64,000 bases of DNA from Aspergillus flavus (taxonomy: Eukaryota > Ascomycota > Eurotiomycetes > Eurotiales > Aspergillaceae). How positions within the stretch are numbered: position 1 is the stretch's first letter; every line of letters begins with the position of its first letter. Below the pieces are notes generated by a model, which was not told the origin of the DNA, did no database searches, and saw only the letters and a program-made list of their open reading frames with translations. Of this stretch, positions 10,288 to 20,150 are shown one piece after another. Both the position numbers and the translations under genes were made by a program. The stretch spans positions 434,001 to 498,000 of the forward strand of contig NC_092405.1 in the NCBI RefSeq assembly GCF_009017415.1, given 5' to 3'.

Positions 10288-11895
10288 CTACAAAGGCTGA
10301 GTAGAAAAGCCCTCCCAGCTCTCAAGCGCATCATTGCACTTCTGCCACCACCTCGGCATGCCACCCAGATAAATCAACGGCTCGCGTCTCTTCCCGGGGA
10401 TATTAGTGCCCATATACCACGAGTTCGTCTTCGGGTACAGCGTGTTCTCAGACACCAGGCGAACCTCCTCCTTCCACTGCTCCGCTGCCTTAGCTGTGGG
10501 CACAACGGACGCCAACCCCTCATCATGCATCTTCGCAATAGCGCGACAGATCCAATCGACCTCCATCTCAATAAAAGGCGGACCATTAGCCAAGGAAGTC
10601 GGTGCCTGCGGACCATAAACCAGGAACAGATTCGGCGCATCAGGGATCATCAAGCCTAGATGAGTAGCCGTCCCATCCTTCCACTTCTCACTCAGAGGAA
10701 CCTGGTTCCGATCCTCGATCCCCAGATCCAACAAACTGCCCGTGACGGCATCGTATCCCGTTGCAAAGATGACAATGTCGAGATCACGATGGCCCTCGGC
10801 CGTGATGACGCCGGTCTCGTCGAACTCTTGGATAGGAGCCTTCTTCAAATCATGCAGCACGACGTTCTCCCGATCAATCATCTCATAGTAATCCTGCTCC
10901 AGACTAGGCCGCTTAGTACCAACCAAGTAAGTCTGCTTCAACGGCGCAACAAGATCCATCTTCTTCTGGTTCGTCATACGAGCCCGAACCTGCTGTACCC
11001 AGTAATCGTAAAAGATCGAATTGGCCTCCTCATTAAGCAGGAAGTCATAGTAATTCGAAACCAAGAAACTATATCCACCGCGCTGCCAAAGCTGATCGAA
11101 AATAGCCTTCCGCTCCTCGGGCGATGCCGTGCTAGCCGCCTGAGGCTTAGTATTATGCGGAAATCCCGTGACGGATTTATAGCAGCGATCGAAGATGGCG
11201 TCGTAGTACCCTTTCATCATCTCGGACTCTTCGGGAGAGATATTTCGCTGTTTCATGGGCAGTGCGAAACAGGGTGTGCGGATGAACACGGTTAATTCAC
11301 AATCTTTCTTCGCCAGCTCTTGGACGATTTGGAGACCCGAGGCTCCGTTGCCGACAATGCCGACCTTCTTTCCTGTGACGTCGAGGTTGTCCGGGTATGC
11401 AGCTGAGTGGACTAGCTGGCCCTTGTATTGGCTCAGGCCGGGATACTCGGGGAAGTATTTCTTGTATGAGGATCCTGTTGCGGCGATGAGGTACTTGCAC
11501 GTTGCCCTTATGCCAGTCGAGGTGTGGACGATCCATAGCCTACTCGCGGAGTCAAATCGACATTCCGATACAATTGTGTTGAAATAGGTATCCTTGCTCA
11601 GCCCCAGCACACGGTCAACGTGTTCAAAGTATCGTCTCAGCTCCTCGACGCCGGGGAACCGTTCACTCCAATGCCAGTCCTTGTATACGGCGGGGATGTT
11701 GAACTGATAGGCGGGCATCTCGCTATCCACACGAGCCCCGGGATAGCCATTCCAGTGCCAGACGCCGCCGAAGCCGCTCCCTGCCTCGAAGAGTTTGGTA
11801 GTGAGGCCCATCTCGCGGAGCCGGTAGAGGGCATTGCAGCCACCGAAGCCGCCGCCGATCACGACAGCGTCGACTATGAGGTCTGTTCGGGTCAT
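10288..11895 (-). CDS. Baeyer-Villiger-type flavin monooxygenase
   Basis: Single exon, 535 residues, the usual length of class B monooxygenases. The FAD motif GGGFGG is at 14-19 and the NADPH motif GNGASG at about 182-187. The hallmark segment of Baeyer-Villiger enzymes lies just before the second Rossmann fold as YKGQLVHSAAYPD (about 157-169), with the conserved His163; the Trp of the consensus FxGxxxHxxxW is Tyr here. GYPGARVD (50-57) is also typical of this group. Such enzymes insert oxygen next to a ketone to give an ester or lactone. It shares a divergent promoter with SDR 2, an expected partner making the ketone. The class is sure, the substrate unknown. Confidence 0.92.
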   Translation of the reverse strand: MTRTDLIVDAVVIGGGFGGCNALYRLREMGLTTKLFEAGSGFGGVWHWNGYPGARVDSEMPAYQFNIPAVYKDWHWSERFPGVEELRRYFEHVDRVLGLSKDTYFNTIVSECRFDSASRLWIVHTSTGIRATCKYLIAATGSSYKKYFPEYPGLSQYKGQLVHSAAYPDNLDVTGKKVGIVGNGASGLQIVQELAKKDCELTVFIRTPCFALPMKQRNISPEESEMMKGYYDAIFDRCYKSVTGFPHNTKPQAASTASPEERKAIFDQLWQRGGYSFLVSNYYDFLLNEEANSIFYDYWVQQVRARMTNQKKMDLVAPLKQTYLVGTKRPSLEQDYYEMIDRENVVLHDLKKAPIQEFDETGVITAEGHRDLDIVIFATGYDAVTGSLLDLGIEDRNQVPLSEKWKDGTATHLGLMIPDAPNLFLVYGPQAPTSLANGPPFIEMEVDWICRAIAKMHDEGLASVVPTAKAAEQWKEEVRLVSENTLYPKTNSWYMGTNIPGKRREPLIYLGGMPRWWQKCNDALESWEGFSTQPL

Positions 11896-12499
11896 TCTGA
11901 GAGTGAACTGAGGGTTGATGTCACTTGTAAAAGACTTGATGGTGTGAATTGACTTAGGATGATACGGTAGCTGATGGCCATGGTGCTCCTTTTATCCTGC
12001 TGAACGGATCCTATCAGGATATACTAGACGTTCCAAATTGCTTCTACGCTATTCAAGGACCGGTAGACGGGACTTTTACATCCGGTTGCTGTAAACTTGC
12101 CATTAGTTGTGATGCGCAACAGTTGCCGTCCGAAAAAGGAAGTCGACAGCGAGACCCTAAATCTCACCTGTTAGTAAGGATCGACATCTGGACCCACCTT
12201 GGCATTTGTTGAAGAATACACCAAGACAGCCATGAAGAAATAATTCTTCCGACATTTCCGCCGACAATGAATGTACTACACTCCGGAGTAGTATTGTACA
12301 TAAATTGCACAGGCTTGAATCTCTCAAACTTGGTTAGCCTCGGACTTTTGTGTCTCCGAGGCTATTGGAGTTACTCTGGTGGCTGCAGTAGTCTTTATGT
12401 AACTTAAACCCCGCAGTTGGCTATAAAACGCTTATTGAGTCCCCAGGATCTTCTAAACTGTTACTGTGGATCATCCGAGGAAGCATCAAATTCAATACC
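11896..12499. promoter_or_regulatory. Divergent promoter between monooxygenase and SDR 2
   Basis: This 604-bp space serves both genes. A TATAAAA box is at 12422-12428, 72 bp before the SDR 2 start. A TATA-like ATAAAA lies near 11990 on the other strand. It contains a perfect palindrome ACTCCGGAGT (12280-12289) and a 9-bp inverted repeat (12336-12363). Confidence 0.75.
12336..12363. promoter_or_regulatory. Inverted repeat with CGG-N12-CCG, likely Zn2Cys6 site
   Basis: AGCCTCGGA (12336-12344) and its exact reverse complement TCCGAGGCT (12355-12363) are separated by 10 bp. They place CGG and CCG in the inverted arrangement bound by dimeric Zn2Cys6 regulators. Two genes of that class lie in the same gene set. 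Confidence 0.6.
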
Positions 12500-13567
12500 A
12501 TGGCGTGCAAAGTTACAGGAACCGCTTTCATCACCGGCGCAGCCTCCGGTATGTACAATCACTGGTATCGATCTAATGCTTACGGTTGAACACAGTAATA
12601 ACGAATTCATGTAGGGATTGGCAAAGCAACGGCATTGAAATTTGCAGAACAAGGCATTACCTCCTTGGCACTTGTAGATGTCAACTTGGCTCAGCTGGAG
12701 GGCACCCGCGATGAGCTGCGCAATAACTTCCCCCATGTCGAAACCGAGATCATGCAGGTAGATGTCACCAATGAAGCGTCGGTAAACGAGGCGATCAAGA
12801 AGACAGTGACTCGATTTGGTCGCATTGACATTGCCGTGAACTCCGCAGGGATCAGTGGAATTCCTACAAAGACGCATGAGCTAAGCTTGCAGGAGTGGCA
12901 AAAGGTCATTGACATCAATCAGACAGGGCTGTGGCTGTGTCAGAGGGGAGTCATCCAGCAGATGTTAACACAAGAGTGGGTCTCGTAGTTGCCATTTCGT
13001 CCAGTTTGTTTCGCTGATTTGTTAGGTCGCGAGGTGTCCGTCAAGGTCGCGGAGTAATCATCAACCTATCGTCGATGTATGGCATCGCTGCTCCCCCAGC
13101 AAACTTCGGAATCATCCCATACACTGCTGCCAAGCATGGTAAGTCCCACTGAGATCCATGGCTATGTGGCCCTTATGAAATGCTAAGAAAACCAGCTGTC
13201 GTAGCAATCACTAAACTGGTATATGCAATTCCCTATCTACCTCGATAGTCCTTGGCACGCAGACTCACAATCATAGGACGCCAAAACGTACGGCAAGGAA
13301 GGAATACGAATCAACGCCATTTGTCCTGGGTATGTATCTTCTCCTTCAATTGACTAGATCCAATACTTATGGTCCAGGTATGTGGACACACCTATCATCC
13401 GCGCGGCGATTGAAAGCGGTGCAATGAACAGCGAGTTCGAGAAAACTCCATTGGGTCGTCCCGCCGATCCTGAAGAGATTGCGGACTCTATCCTCTATCT
13501 TGCCTCGCCAATGAGCAGCTTTGTCTGTGGTTCTGCGTTGGTTGTGGACGGCGGATACACTGTATGA
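12500..13567 (+). CDS. Short-chain dehydrogenase/reductase (SDR 2), six exons
   Basis: Exons are 12500-12548, 12615-12975, 13026-13138, 13196-13218, 13277-13329 and 13378-13567. All introns are GT-AG and phase-consistent, giving 262 residues. Classical SDR features are present: TGAASGIG at 12-19, the NSAG turn, the LSS segment with the catalytic Ser near 152-153, Tyr169-x3-Lys173 in YTAAK, and a C-terminal VVDGGYTV ending typical of 3-oxoacyl/glucose-dehydrogenase-like SDRs. Asp39 after beta-2 (LVDVN) favours NAD(H). It probably interconverts an alcohol and a ketone. It is divergent from the monooxygenase gene, so it may supply that enzyme's ketone substrate. One exon is only 23 nt long. Confidence 0.9.
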
Positions 13568-13596
13568 AACGGGACGGGACACAGACTGCAATGTGG

Positions 13597-15348
13597 TCAT
13601 ACTAGCATGATATCATAATCAGCCTCGTTAGCAATCTCCTCCCAATGGATATCTACTCCAGGGGCAGATGCTCGTCGTTGCCACAATGTCGTAACGATTT
13701 CGCCCAATGATTGGATGTTTTTGATTCCGTGACGGCGTTTCCGATCGAATAAAACAAGCATCCTCTCTTGTAGGTCCGGTCGGCTGCATTCTGCCGCGAC
13801 CACAAAGCTTGCCCAATTGTAGGCACATCCGCCTTTTCTGTGGGTGAGGGCTTCGGCGGCTTCAAGGTCGTGGACGGCTTTCTCGACGAGGTCTTGAACG
13901 TCTGCCACGGGGACACGGCGAAGAGAACGGCGAAAGTAAATAAGGGTTGCGTAGTAGAAGGAATTCAGCGCATGCTGGATGACAATCGACTCAGGTGTTT
14001 CTTGTGAATGCAGACTGGGAAATTGGAGATAAAGCTGCAGCTCCAGATTGTCCAGTTCCGCAACTGTGATCTGACCAGGCGACTCCCTGAGGGCAGATAT
14101 GTCCGCTAGAAATTGTACGAGTGACCGTGAAACACCATGCGATCGCTCTAGATAGTTCTGTATGTTCGGAAGCTCTTTCAGCAACGCCACTAACTGAGCC
14201 GACATTCGGAAATTACACAGTGATGAGAGAGACAAGTAGCTCTGGAGTAAGCGTGCCGCTGTTGGTGACTGCAGCCACTCGCCATCAAGCTCATTTTCCA
14301 GCATTCCCAGTCCGCCAAGAACATGAGCTCTCCATCGGCTGCGCCGGCCAGACATAGCCTCAGCCGCGATACACGTTAGCACAGCAACAAGTGTTGTCTC
14401 GTCTAGTCGGTTTCCAGGACGAAGGTTCTGGCGCAGATGTTGTAGGGCCTGCTGGTCATGCTGGACGGCAAGAGACTGGTACTTGGATTCGCCGCGAAGG
14501 TGATAAAGACTAAATGCGGAAGCTGCACAGAGCCCATGGAAGACAGCACGGTGCATGTTAGACTCTGTTGGGGAAGAGTTAATTCCCTTGAGAGCCAGTG
14601 GCATGAACACCGTGCGACATGGATTGTCAGCTAAGTCGATCAGGATTAGGTTTCCGCTGAGGAAAACGACCCAATGATGGATCAATTCGATTTCAGGGGT
14701 AGCCATATTCGTAGGATTTAGCGAGGATGGAATGCGGGTCTTTTCTAATAAGCACCCCCAGGCCTTGTCGCGTGTGGCTGCTGCGCCAATATCAAAGGAT
14801 CGCATACGTTCCATCTGTGATAGATTTGGTGTTGTTTGGCCAATCCCACCGAGAGCATCTTCGCTCACGACGCATTTCGGAGGCTCCGGAAAGGGTAACT
14901 GTTCCACCGTGAACGATGTCTTTGGAGATGATGATGGGGAGAAATCGTGTTGATGTGGGAGAAAGCTGTCGGAGCTCTCCGTGGACGACTCGCGAGGACT
15001 GTGGACCCGTATATTTCGACTCGAGTTATCCAACACGGAGACAGAAAAGACCGAAAACGGCCCTCGCTGAGCGATCGCTCTCCCCGAAGAATGGTCTAAG
15101 TCACTCAAAAGCGTTGTTACAGCACATGGGGATAACTCCGGCACAGCCCTAGTTGAAGAGCGCAGTAGTCGACGCTGCGTTGCAGTTCCCGAGGCATTGG
15201 TCCATCCTAACCGCACACTGTACCCTTGGCATGTCCGTCCACTGCGATGACACCGTTGACAATTGGGTCGCTGCTCGTCGCACTTTACACGGCGAGATCG
15301 ACATGTCCAACACCCTGTGAAGGTCTTAGATCGTGGTTTAGGGGTCAT
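13597..15348 (-). CDS. Zn2Cys6 transcription factor 2
   Basis: Single open frame of 583 residues. The zinc cluster begins almost at the N-terminus (GCWTCRSRRVKC), with all six Cys in the C-x2-C-x6-C-x6-C-x2-C-x6-C spacing. A Ser/Thr-rich linker follows, then a long helical region resembling the Fungal_trans_2 group (motifs such as LIHHWVVFLSGNLI and HGLCAASAFSLYHLRG). The stop codon is only about 30 bp from that of SDR 2, so the two genes converge tightly. It marks the right edge of the putative metabolic gene set. Either this protein or transcription factor 1 could bind the CGG-N12-CCG site at 12.34 kb. Confidence 0.9.
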   Translation of the reverse strand: MTPKPRSKTFTGCWTCRSRRVKCDEQRPNCQRCHRSGRTCQGYSVRLGWTNASGTATQRRLLRSSTRAVPELSPCAVTTLLSDLDHSSGRAIAQRGPFSVFSVSVLDNSSRNIRVHSPRESSTESSDSFLPHQHDFSPSSSPKTSFTVEQLPFPEPPKCVVSEDALGGIGQTTPNLSQMERMRSFDIGAAATRDKAWGCLLEKTRIPSSLNPTNMATPEIELIHHWVVFLSGNLILIDLADNPCRTVFMPLALKGINSSPTESNMHRAVFHGLCAASAFSLYHLRGESKYQSLAVQHDQQALQHLRQNLRPGNRLDETTLVAVLTCIAAEAMSGRRSRWRAHVLGGLGMLENELDGEWLQSPTAARLLQSYLSLSSLCNFRMSAQLVALLKELPNIQNYLERSHGVSRSLVQFLADISALRESPGQITVAELDNLELQLYLQFPSLHSQETPESIVIQHALNSFYYATLIYFRRSLRRVPVADVQDLVEKAVHDLEAAEALTHRKGGCAYNWASFVVAAECSRPDLQERMLVLFDRKRRHGIKNIQSLGEIVTTLWQRRASAPGVDIHWEEIANEADYDIMLV

Positions 15349-15682
15349 GGTGGTCGCACCTTTGTGATAAATGTGGAATTTCTTCAGGGATCATGGCGGC
15401 AATTATAATTTATAAATAGTCAAGAGTCCTGTGGGTCTTTTTTTCCCCACACTCTTGGCAGGGGACCAATGTGGAAAGTTGAGGAGAGAGAAGAGGCAAA
15501 AAGAGAGAAAAAAAAAAAGCTAGACGCAGTAAATAGAAAACTTCATTCCAGTGGCGAACTGTATATTACGAGATCACACTTTATACAATCATAAACCAAA
15601 TCCACTCGCTATGCTCATGCCATGAAAAAATCCATGCAGTGCCAGGCCTATATACGCACAGATTTCTTCTTGATACGTGCAT
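15349..15682. promoter_or_regulatory. Promoter of transcription factor 2
   Basis: This 334-bp gap holds no gene. It has a purine-rich stretch with an A-tract near 15507-15519 and an ATTTATAAATAG TATA-like patch near 15408-15419. Confidence 0.4.
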
Positions 15683-18120
15683 TTACTGTTGCTTCTTTGG
15701 TTCCGGCTTAACCGCCAATGCACGGATAATGGATGTACCGACATACACCGATTCCTTCCACCCTTTCTGACGCATCCAGAAACGTTCCGCGGGGTCGGTG
15801 CCATGTCGAGACCATGTGCGAGCATCATCCTCGAGTGAGGCCCGCGTGATCTCAGAAACCTCCTGGGATTGGTCCACATACGGCGTGGTTTCTTCATCGG
15901 TTTCATCATCACTGCTCCTGGATTGCAGAGTCGACTCGAGAAATCGTTTCCGCAGCAAATAGCGCTCTGCCCGTTCCTGACGTACATTGGGGGGTTCCAT
16001 CTTGGCGATAGTGGCTCGCACGGCGTAGCGTACCAGCAGGTAAATGTGCTCGCAGAAAAATATCGTGAGCAACAGTGCCCATCCCTTGATGGATGTTGGT
16101 TGTCCGTTCGGTCCTTCGTGGCCGTTGCTGAACATGTAGACAAGAGCCGCGCTTGTAATACTTCCAACCCAGGACAAGAACCCTAGACTGTCCAGCCAAG
16201 GGCCAATGGTATCTGCACGTTGAGGTGATGGCCGTTTGCATTCCATACAGATTTTAAAAAAGTCGGACCGCAGTTCAACCCAATTGTTGATCAAGAACGA
16301 GACCGGTACCAATGGCCAGACCGGAGAAAACAGTGCCAGGTATCCAAATTGGATACACATCTCCCGGAGATCATCGGTCACGTCATAGTCTTCCATCTCA
16401 GCTTCATTACGTACCCGCTTAAGGAACTGGGCTTCCTCGGGGGCATCCTCAAACGAAACCTCGGGCGCCTTTTTCTCATCCGTGTTGCTATCCGGTTCCA
16501 CTTTCCCGGTCCGCTTCTTGTATTCCTTGTATTTCTGGAGGCCGCGCTGCTTCAGCATCGGAACTATCGTTTCCTGGGCGAAATTAACGGCCTGGGCGGT
16601 CACTGTGAAGTAGATGACCTGCTTCTTTAGACGACCCGGATCGATGCTGAATTCGGCACGTGTTGTTATCGCATCTTTTTTCGAAACGAATGGACGAACA
16701 GTCAAGTGAAAGATATCGAGATACGGCACAATACTATGAGCGAAGGGGACATACACAAACGCTGTCAGGAAAACAGGTAAGTATGAGGTGATGAAATTGA
16801 TCACAAAAATCTTCTGCGTCAATGCTACATCGTACGCGCCCTGAGTCTCATAGTTCTCGTAGTCATTCAGCCTAGTCGCCACTGACACAAGGACGGTACT
16901 CATAGTTGGAATTAAAGCAGAGAGCAAGATGGTAGGTATGAAGACCTGGCAAGTCAGTCGGTGGTACATCAACAATCAATGCATAGGACTCACCAGGTAT
17001 GTCTTCAACGGTCCGTTGTATATCTCGGAGATGAATATCTCAATGGCGAAACATGTCGCAATGATAACACCCAAGGCAACGGCGGCAACAAGTGCAAATG
17101 GCACCTGGAGCAGCTGTGTCTGCAGCCGCTTGGTCGCGGGATATACACCTCGAATTTCGCCCGTTGTCTCATCCCGGACTTCCCTTTCAGGTTTGAATTC
17201 CCGTCTTTTCTCGCGCAAAACTGAGACACCCTTAGACTGCCATCGGCAGCTGAGATCCTCTTCCTGGTGCTTCCAGTACTCGATGAAAACAATACACCAC
17301 AGGGCATTTCCTACAGTGTAGATTACAGAAAAAGACCCCAGCAATAGCCAGCATGAGAAGCCAAAAATGGCGGGAAACATGAGAAACCTGAAATACGACT
17401 GCAAGAACGCGAAGTAGAACCCAACCTGCGAGAGCTATGTCAGCGTCAACGTGAACGCAGGGAAGCACTGCCGCATACACTTTCTCCGAATGTGTTCCGT
17501 ATCTGGTCGAGGTCTTCGTTGGACAAAAATGTCTTCTTGCTCCAGTCCCTCATGCATTGCTTATTGGTCTCTTCGTCATGCAGCGGGAAGATGGCAATCA
17601 CGTTCTCCCACTCCCCATGTTTCAGGGTAATCCCAGCGCCACCAGCTTCCCGGGGCACAGTGATCATATGGTGGATGACACGCAAGCGCTCGGATTCCGA
17701 TTGCGGCTCGGCAGAGGACTCGGGTTCGGGCTCGGTATTGCGGACGCCATAAAGCCAGTCGCGGATACTTTAATGTAAGATCCAGTCAGAATGGTACATA
17801 CATCACGGAAGGAAACGGCGCGTGGTATCCATACCGTGACTGATAAACAGCGCGTTGCAACTTCTTTTTCCTCGAGGCCCGGACAAAGACCAGCACCGAC
17901 GATTCATCGCCCTCTCTCACTTCCGTCTGCAATCCTACCTCAGAGAGTCGACGGAGGAGCAATTCAAACTGCTGGGACGCTTTATTGACATCTGGGATGG
18001 TCAATCTGGCTGTCTCCGGCGGAGCGCGGCGAACATACCCGTATCATAAAAGCTGTAGCGGATGACGTAGTCCACATGGTTGTTGTGAGGCACCTCCTTT
18101 TGATGGGGTTGAGAAGCCAT
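15683..18120 (-). CDS. Anoctamin/TMEM16-family membrane protein, five exons
   Basis: Exons in transcription order are 18039-18120, 17835-17991, 17479-17767, 16994-17425 and 15683-16945. Every junction keeps frame, giving 740 residues, close to the length known for Aspergillus TMEM16 proteins. The N-terminal cytosolic alpha/beta domain (VDYVIRYSF, QQFELLLRRL) precedes about ten hydrophobic segments, and MCIQFGYLALFSPVWPLVP is a characteristic TMEM16 stretch. The C-terminal tail is acidic, then basic. Fungal members are calcium-activated phospholipid scramblases, or ER-plasma membrane tethers in the Ist2 branch. The chosen ATG starts MASQPHQKEV; an upstream in-frame ATG at 18369 would add residues unlike the family. 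Unrelated to the neighbouring clusters. Confidence 0.92.
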
Positions 18121-18597
18121 TGAGGATAAGTTGTATATCACTACCGTGACATCAAGCGAAGGCGCGCTTGATCTGGCCGTCCGGAGAACAATTCCTTCGG
18201 AGAAATCGCTTGGAGCGAGAAGGGGGTTCTTAAGAGGTTCGCGAAACAGCTGGGGGCCCGCGATGACGACGTCACGGCCAAAGCTTGTCGTAGGGTTAAC
18301 CCTCGGCTTGTGTGGCTGAGTCCAGATTAAGTGCGAGATCGGCGATTGGGTGCTGCACAGCCACTCCATGGATCGAGCCCTACCTTGTTTGGTGGCACCA
18401 ATTCAAGATCTAAAAAATGAAATCAGCGACGGGCATACTTGAATCGCGAGTCGCAGTCCACATTTCATGCAAGGTGATCTAGACATGCATGACCTCACTG
18501 CGCATCGTGATGATATCAATCCACAGCCTATGTATGCCAAGGCATAGCTGATACAAATTTGAGCTATAGTTCAAATAAAATAGCACTAAATAAAGGC
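18121..18597. promoter_or_regulatory. Anoctamin promoter and tRNA upstream region
   Basis: No gene is recognised. It should carry the anoctamin promoter (minus strand) and the 5' flank of the first tRNA-Pro gene. Confidence 0.45.
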
Positions 18598-18683
18598 GCC
18601 CGGATGGTCTAGTGGTATGATTCTCGCTTTGGGCAATAGCGCCAACCTGCGAGAGGCCCCGCGTTCAAATCGCGGTTCGGGCC
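18598..18683 (+). tRNA. tRNA-Pro (UGG), with 14-nt intron
   Basis: The acceptor stem pairs GCCCGGA with TTCGGGC, followed by discriminator C. The D arm contains TGGTCTAGTGGTATGA (A box) and the T arm is CCGCG-TTCAAAT-CGCGG (B box). The anticodon stem CTCGC/GCGAG frames a loop with anticodon TGG at 18630-18632. A 14-nt intron (18634-18647) follows position 37, the standard site. A T7 pol III terminator is at 18687-18693. Confidence 0.95.
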
Positions 18684-19667
18684 CTGTTTTTTTGCTCACT
18701 TAGCGCTCTATTCGATACCAGTAGTGGACACACGAGGGCTCTGGCCATCGCGCACTAACCACAATTGCGGTGGTAGTATCCGAGAGAGTGAGAAGCTTGA
18801 GCTCGCGTAGGGAGACAAAGTTAGGGTTGATATTGTCGGTCTCAGCCGCTAGCGGTTGAGCCCCAGTAGATCTGGTTTCCCTGGCTTCCTAACGCCTGCA
18901 TTTCATCCTCCATGGCCGCGGACCAGGCAGCACACTTTTCACGGCCAGCTGCGCTGCCCTCCGCCAAGAAGCCTAGGGCTTCGGCGCGAGAGGGCCCGTC
19001 CAGGCCAAGCGATATTCCATCGTTAGCAAAACAAACAGGGGGCAGGGCAGCTTTCGATGCCAACTCTTTTACAGATGACCCGGAAACCGAGAATCCCTCG
19101 ATATAAGTAATCTGCCAGGTGAGATATGCGGAATTGCGGGCGATATTGCGTTACGTAGGTTCACACGACATCTGGTTGCGGTAGAACCTCAACCCGCAGC
19201 CCGTTAATATGGAACCCAGTAATCAATCTACGTGTGCGGAAGTAATAGAGCATCAACCGCTCAACCCTATATCTAACGCTTATATGATCGCTGCGCGTTG
19301 TCTACCTACCTGCGGTGCTGGGGACCGCAAATAACGATATGTGGACTACTATATTTTGGAGGTGATTACTCAGTTTTTAAGTCAAAGCTCGAGACTATAT
19401 ATATCTATTCTACAACCGGCGAGTATATATACAAGTTACATGATTCCACCGCTCTGCCATTCTTAACTACTCTGAATAGAGAAACTTATTGGATTTCAAT
19501 CTTCTGGATATATAAATTGATACCGAACAAGATTATAAAGGGGATTCAATATAAGCAAGGCCTTGTTATGAGAAATTCCGAAGACATTTTATTTGATCGG
19601 CGATGAATGAGCTTTACACTTTTTTGAGGTGTCATATTTTAAGATTGTAAAATTCTACATCATCTAA
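18684..19667. other. Spacer between tRNA-Pro copies, partly relic-derived
   Basis: Nearly 1 kb separates the two tRNA genes. It contains the probable copia relic at 18842-19063; the rest is AT-rich. The 102-residue frame at 19298-19606 matches nothing I know. Confidence 0.5.
18842..19063 (-). pseudogene. Possible Ty1/copia polyprotein relic
   Basis: The minus-strand frame contains GPSRAEAL followed by AAWSAAMEDEMQAL. This resembles the region just before the reverse transcriptase of copia elements, where a P-x-EAL segment and a W-x2-AM-x2-E-x2-AL segment are conserved. No reverse transcriptase core, integrase or long terminal repeats are visible, so it would be a short degraded fragment. Its position beside tRNA genes suits a retroelement insertion, but the match rests on two short motifs. 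Confidence 0.35.
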
Positions 19668-19753
19668 GCCCGGATGGTCTAGTGGTATGATTCTCGCTTT
19701 GGGCAATAGCGCCAATCTGCGAGAGGTCCCGCGTTCAAACCGCGGTTCGGGCC
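19668..19753 (+). tRNA. tRNA-Pro (UGG), second copy with 14-nt intron
   Basis: Same length and structure as the copy 1,070 bp upstream. It differs at only three positions: one in the intron, one in the variable region and one in the T loop. Anticodon TGG is at 19700-19702 and the intron at 19704-19717. A T-rich terminator follows at about 19758-19765. Confidence 0.95.
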
Positions 19754-20150
19754 TATTCTTTTTTTCCTCTCATTTTTTTTCATCCCTCTGTTTTCCTCTC
19801 CGAACCCTGCCCGTATTTTTTTTTATTGCATCGCTCTCTTCATTAGCTGTGCATCTGTGACGTGTATCTCCAGATGTTCTGATGGTTTGTTTTATTTTCT
19901 TTCTTTTATTTTCTTTCTTTCTTTCTTTTCTTTTTTTTTTGGTTGTACAATTACGTTGTATTACTTCAACGATAGTCCTTGATTCTTGAGAGGCCGTTCA
20001 ACCTCAGCCTGCATAGCCATGCTATCTAGTAGTCGTGCCTATTATGGCATTCGGTGATGTCTATAATTGTGTTGAAAGTTCTTCAGGAATTAGATATTTC
20101 ATTATTACTATTTAACCTATACATCCAACCGATAGTTTGGATTAGTAAAA
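19754..20150. other. Pyrimidine-rich spacer
   Basis: Contains T/C-rich low-complexity DNA, notably TTTC-type repeats at about 19888-19940. It is followed by the 3' side of the nitrite transporter gene. No gene is seen. Confidence 0.6.

Noticed and set aside
10660..11295. 211-residue plus-strand frame
   Set aside because: Antisense to the monooxygenase gene; composition is not protein-like.
18039..18369. Longer N-terminus for the anoctamin from the ATG at 18369
   Set aside because: The extra 83 residues do not resemble the family, whose N-terminus aligns with the ATG at 18120.
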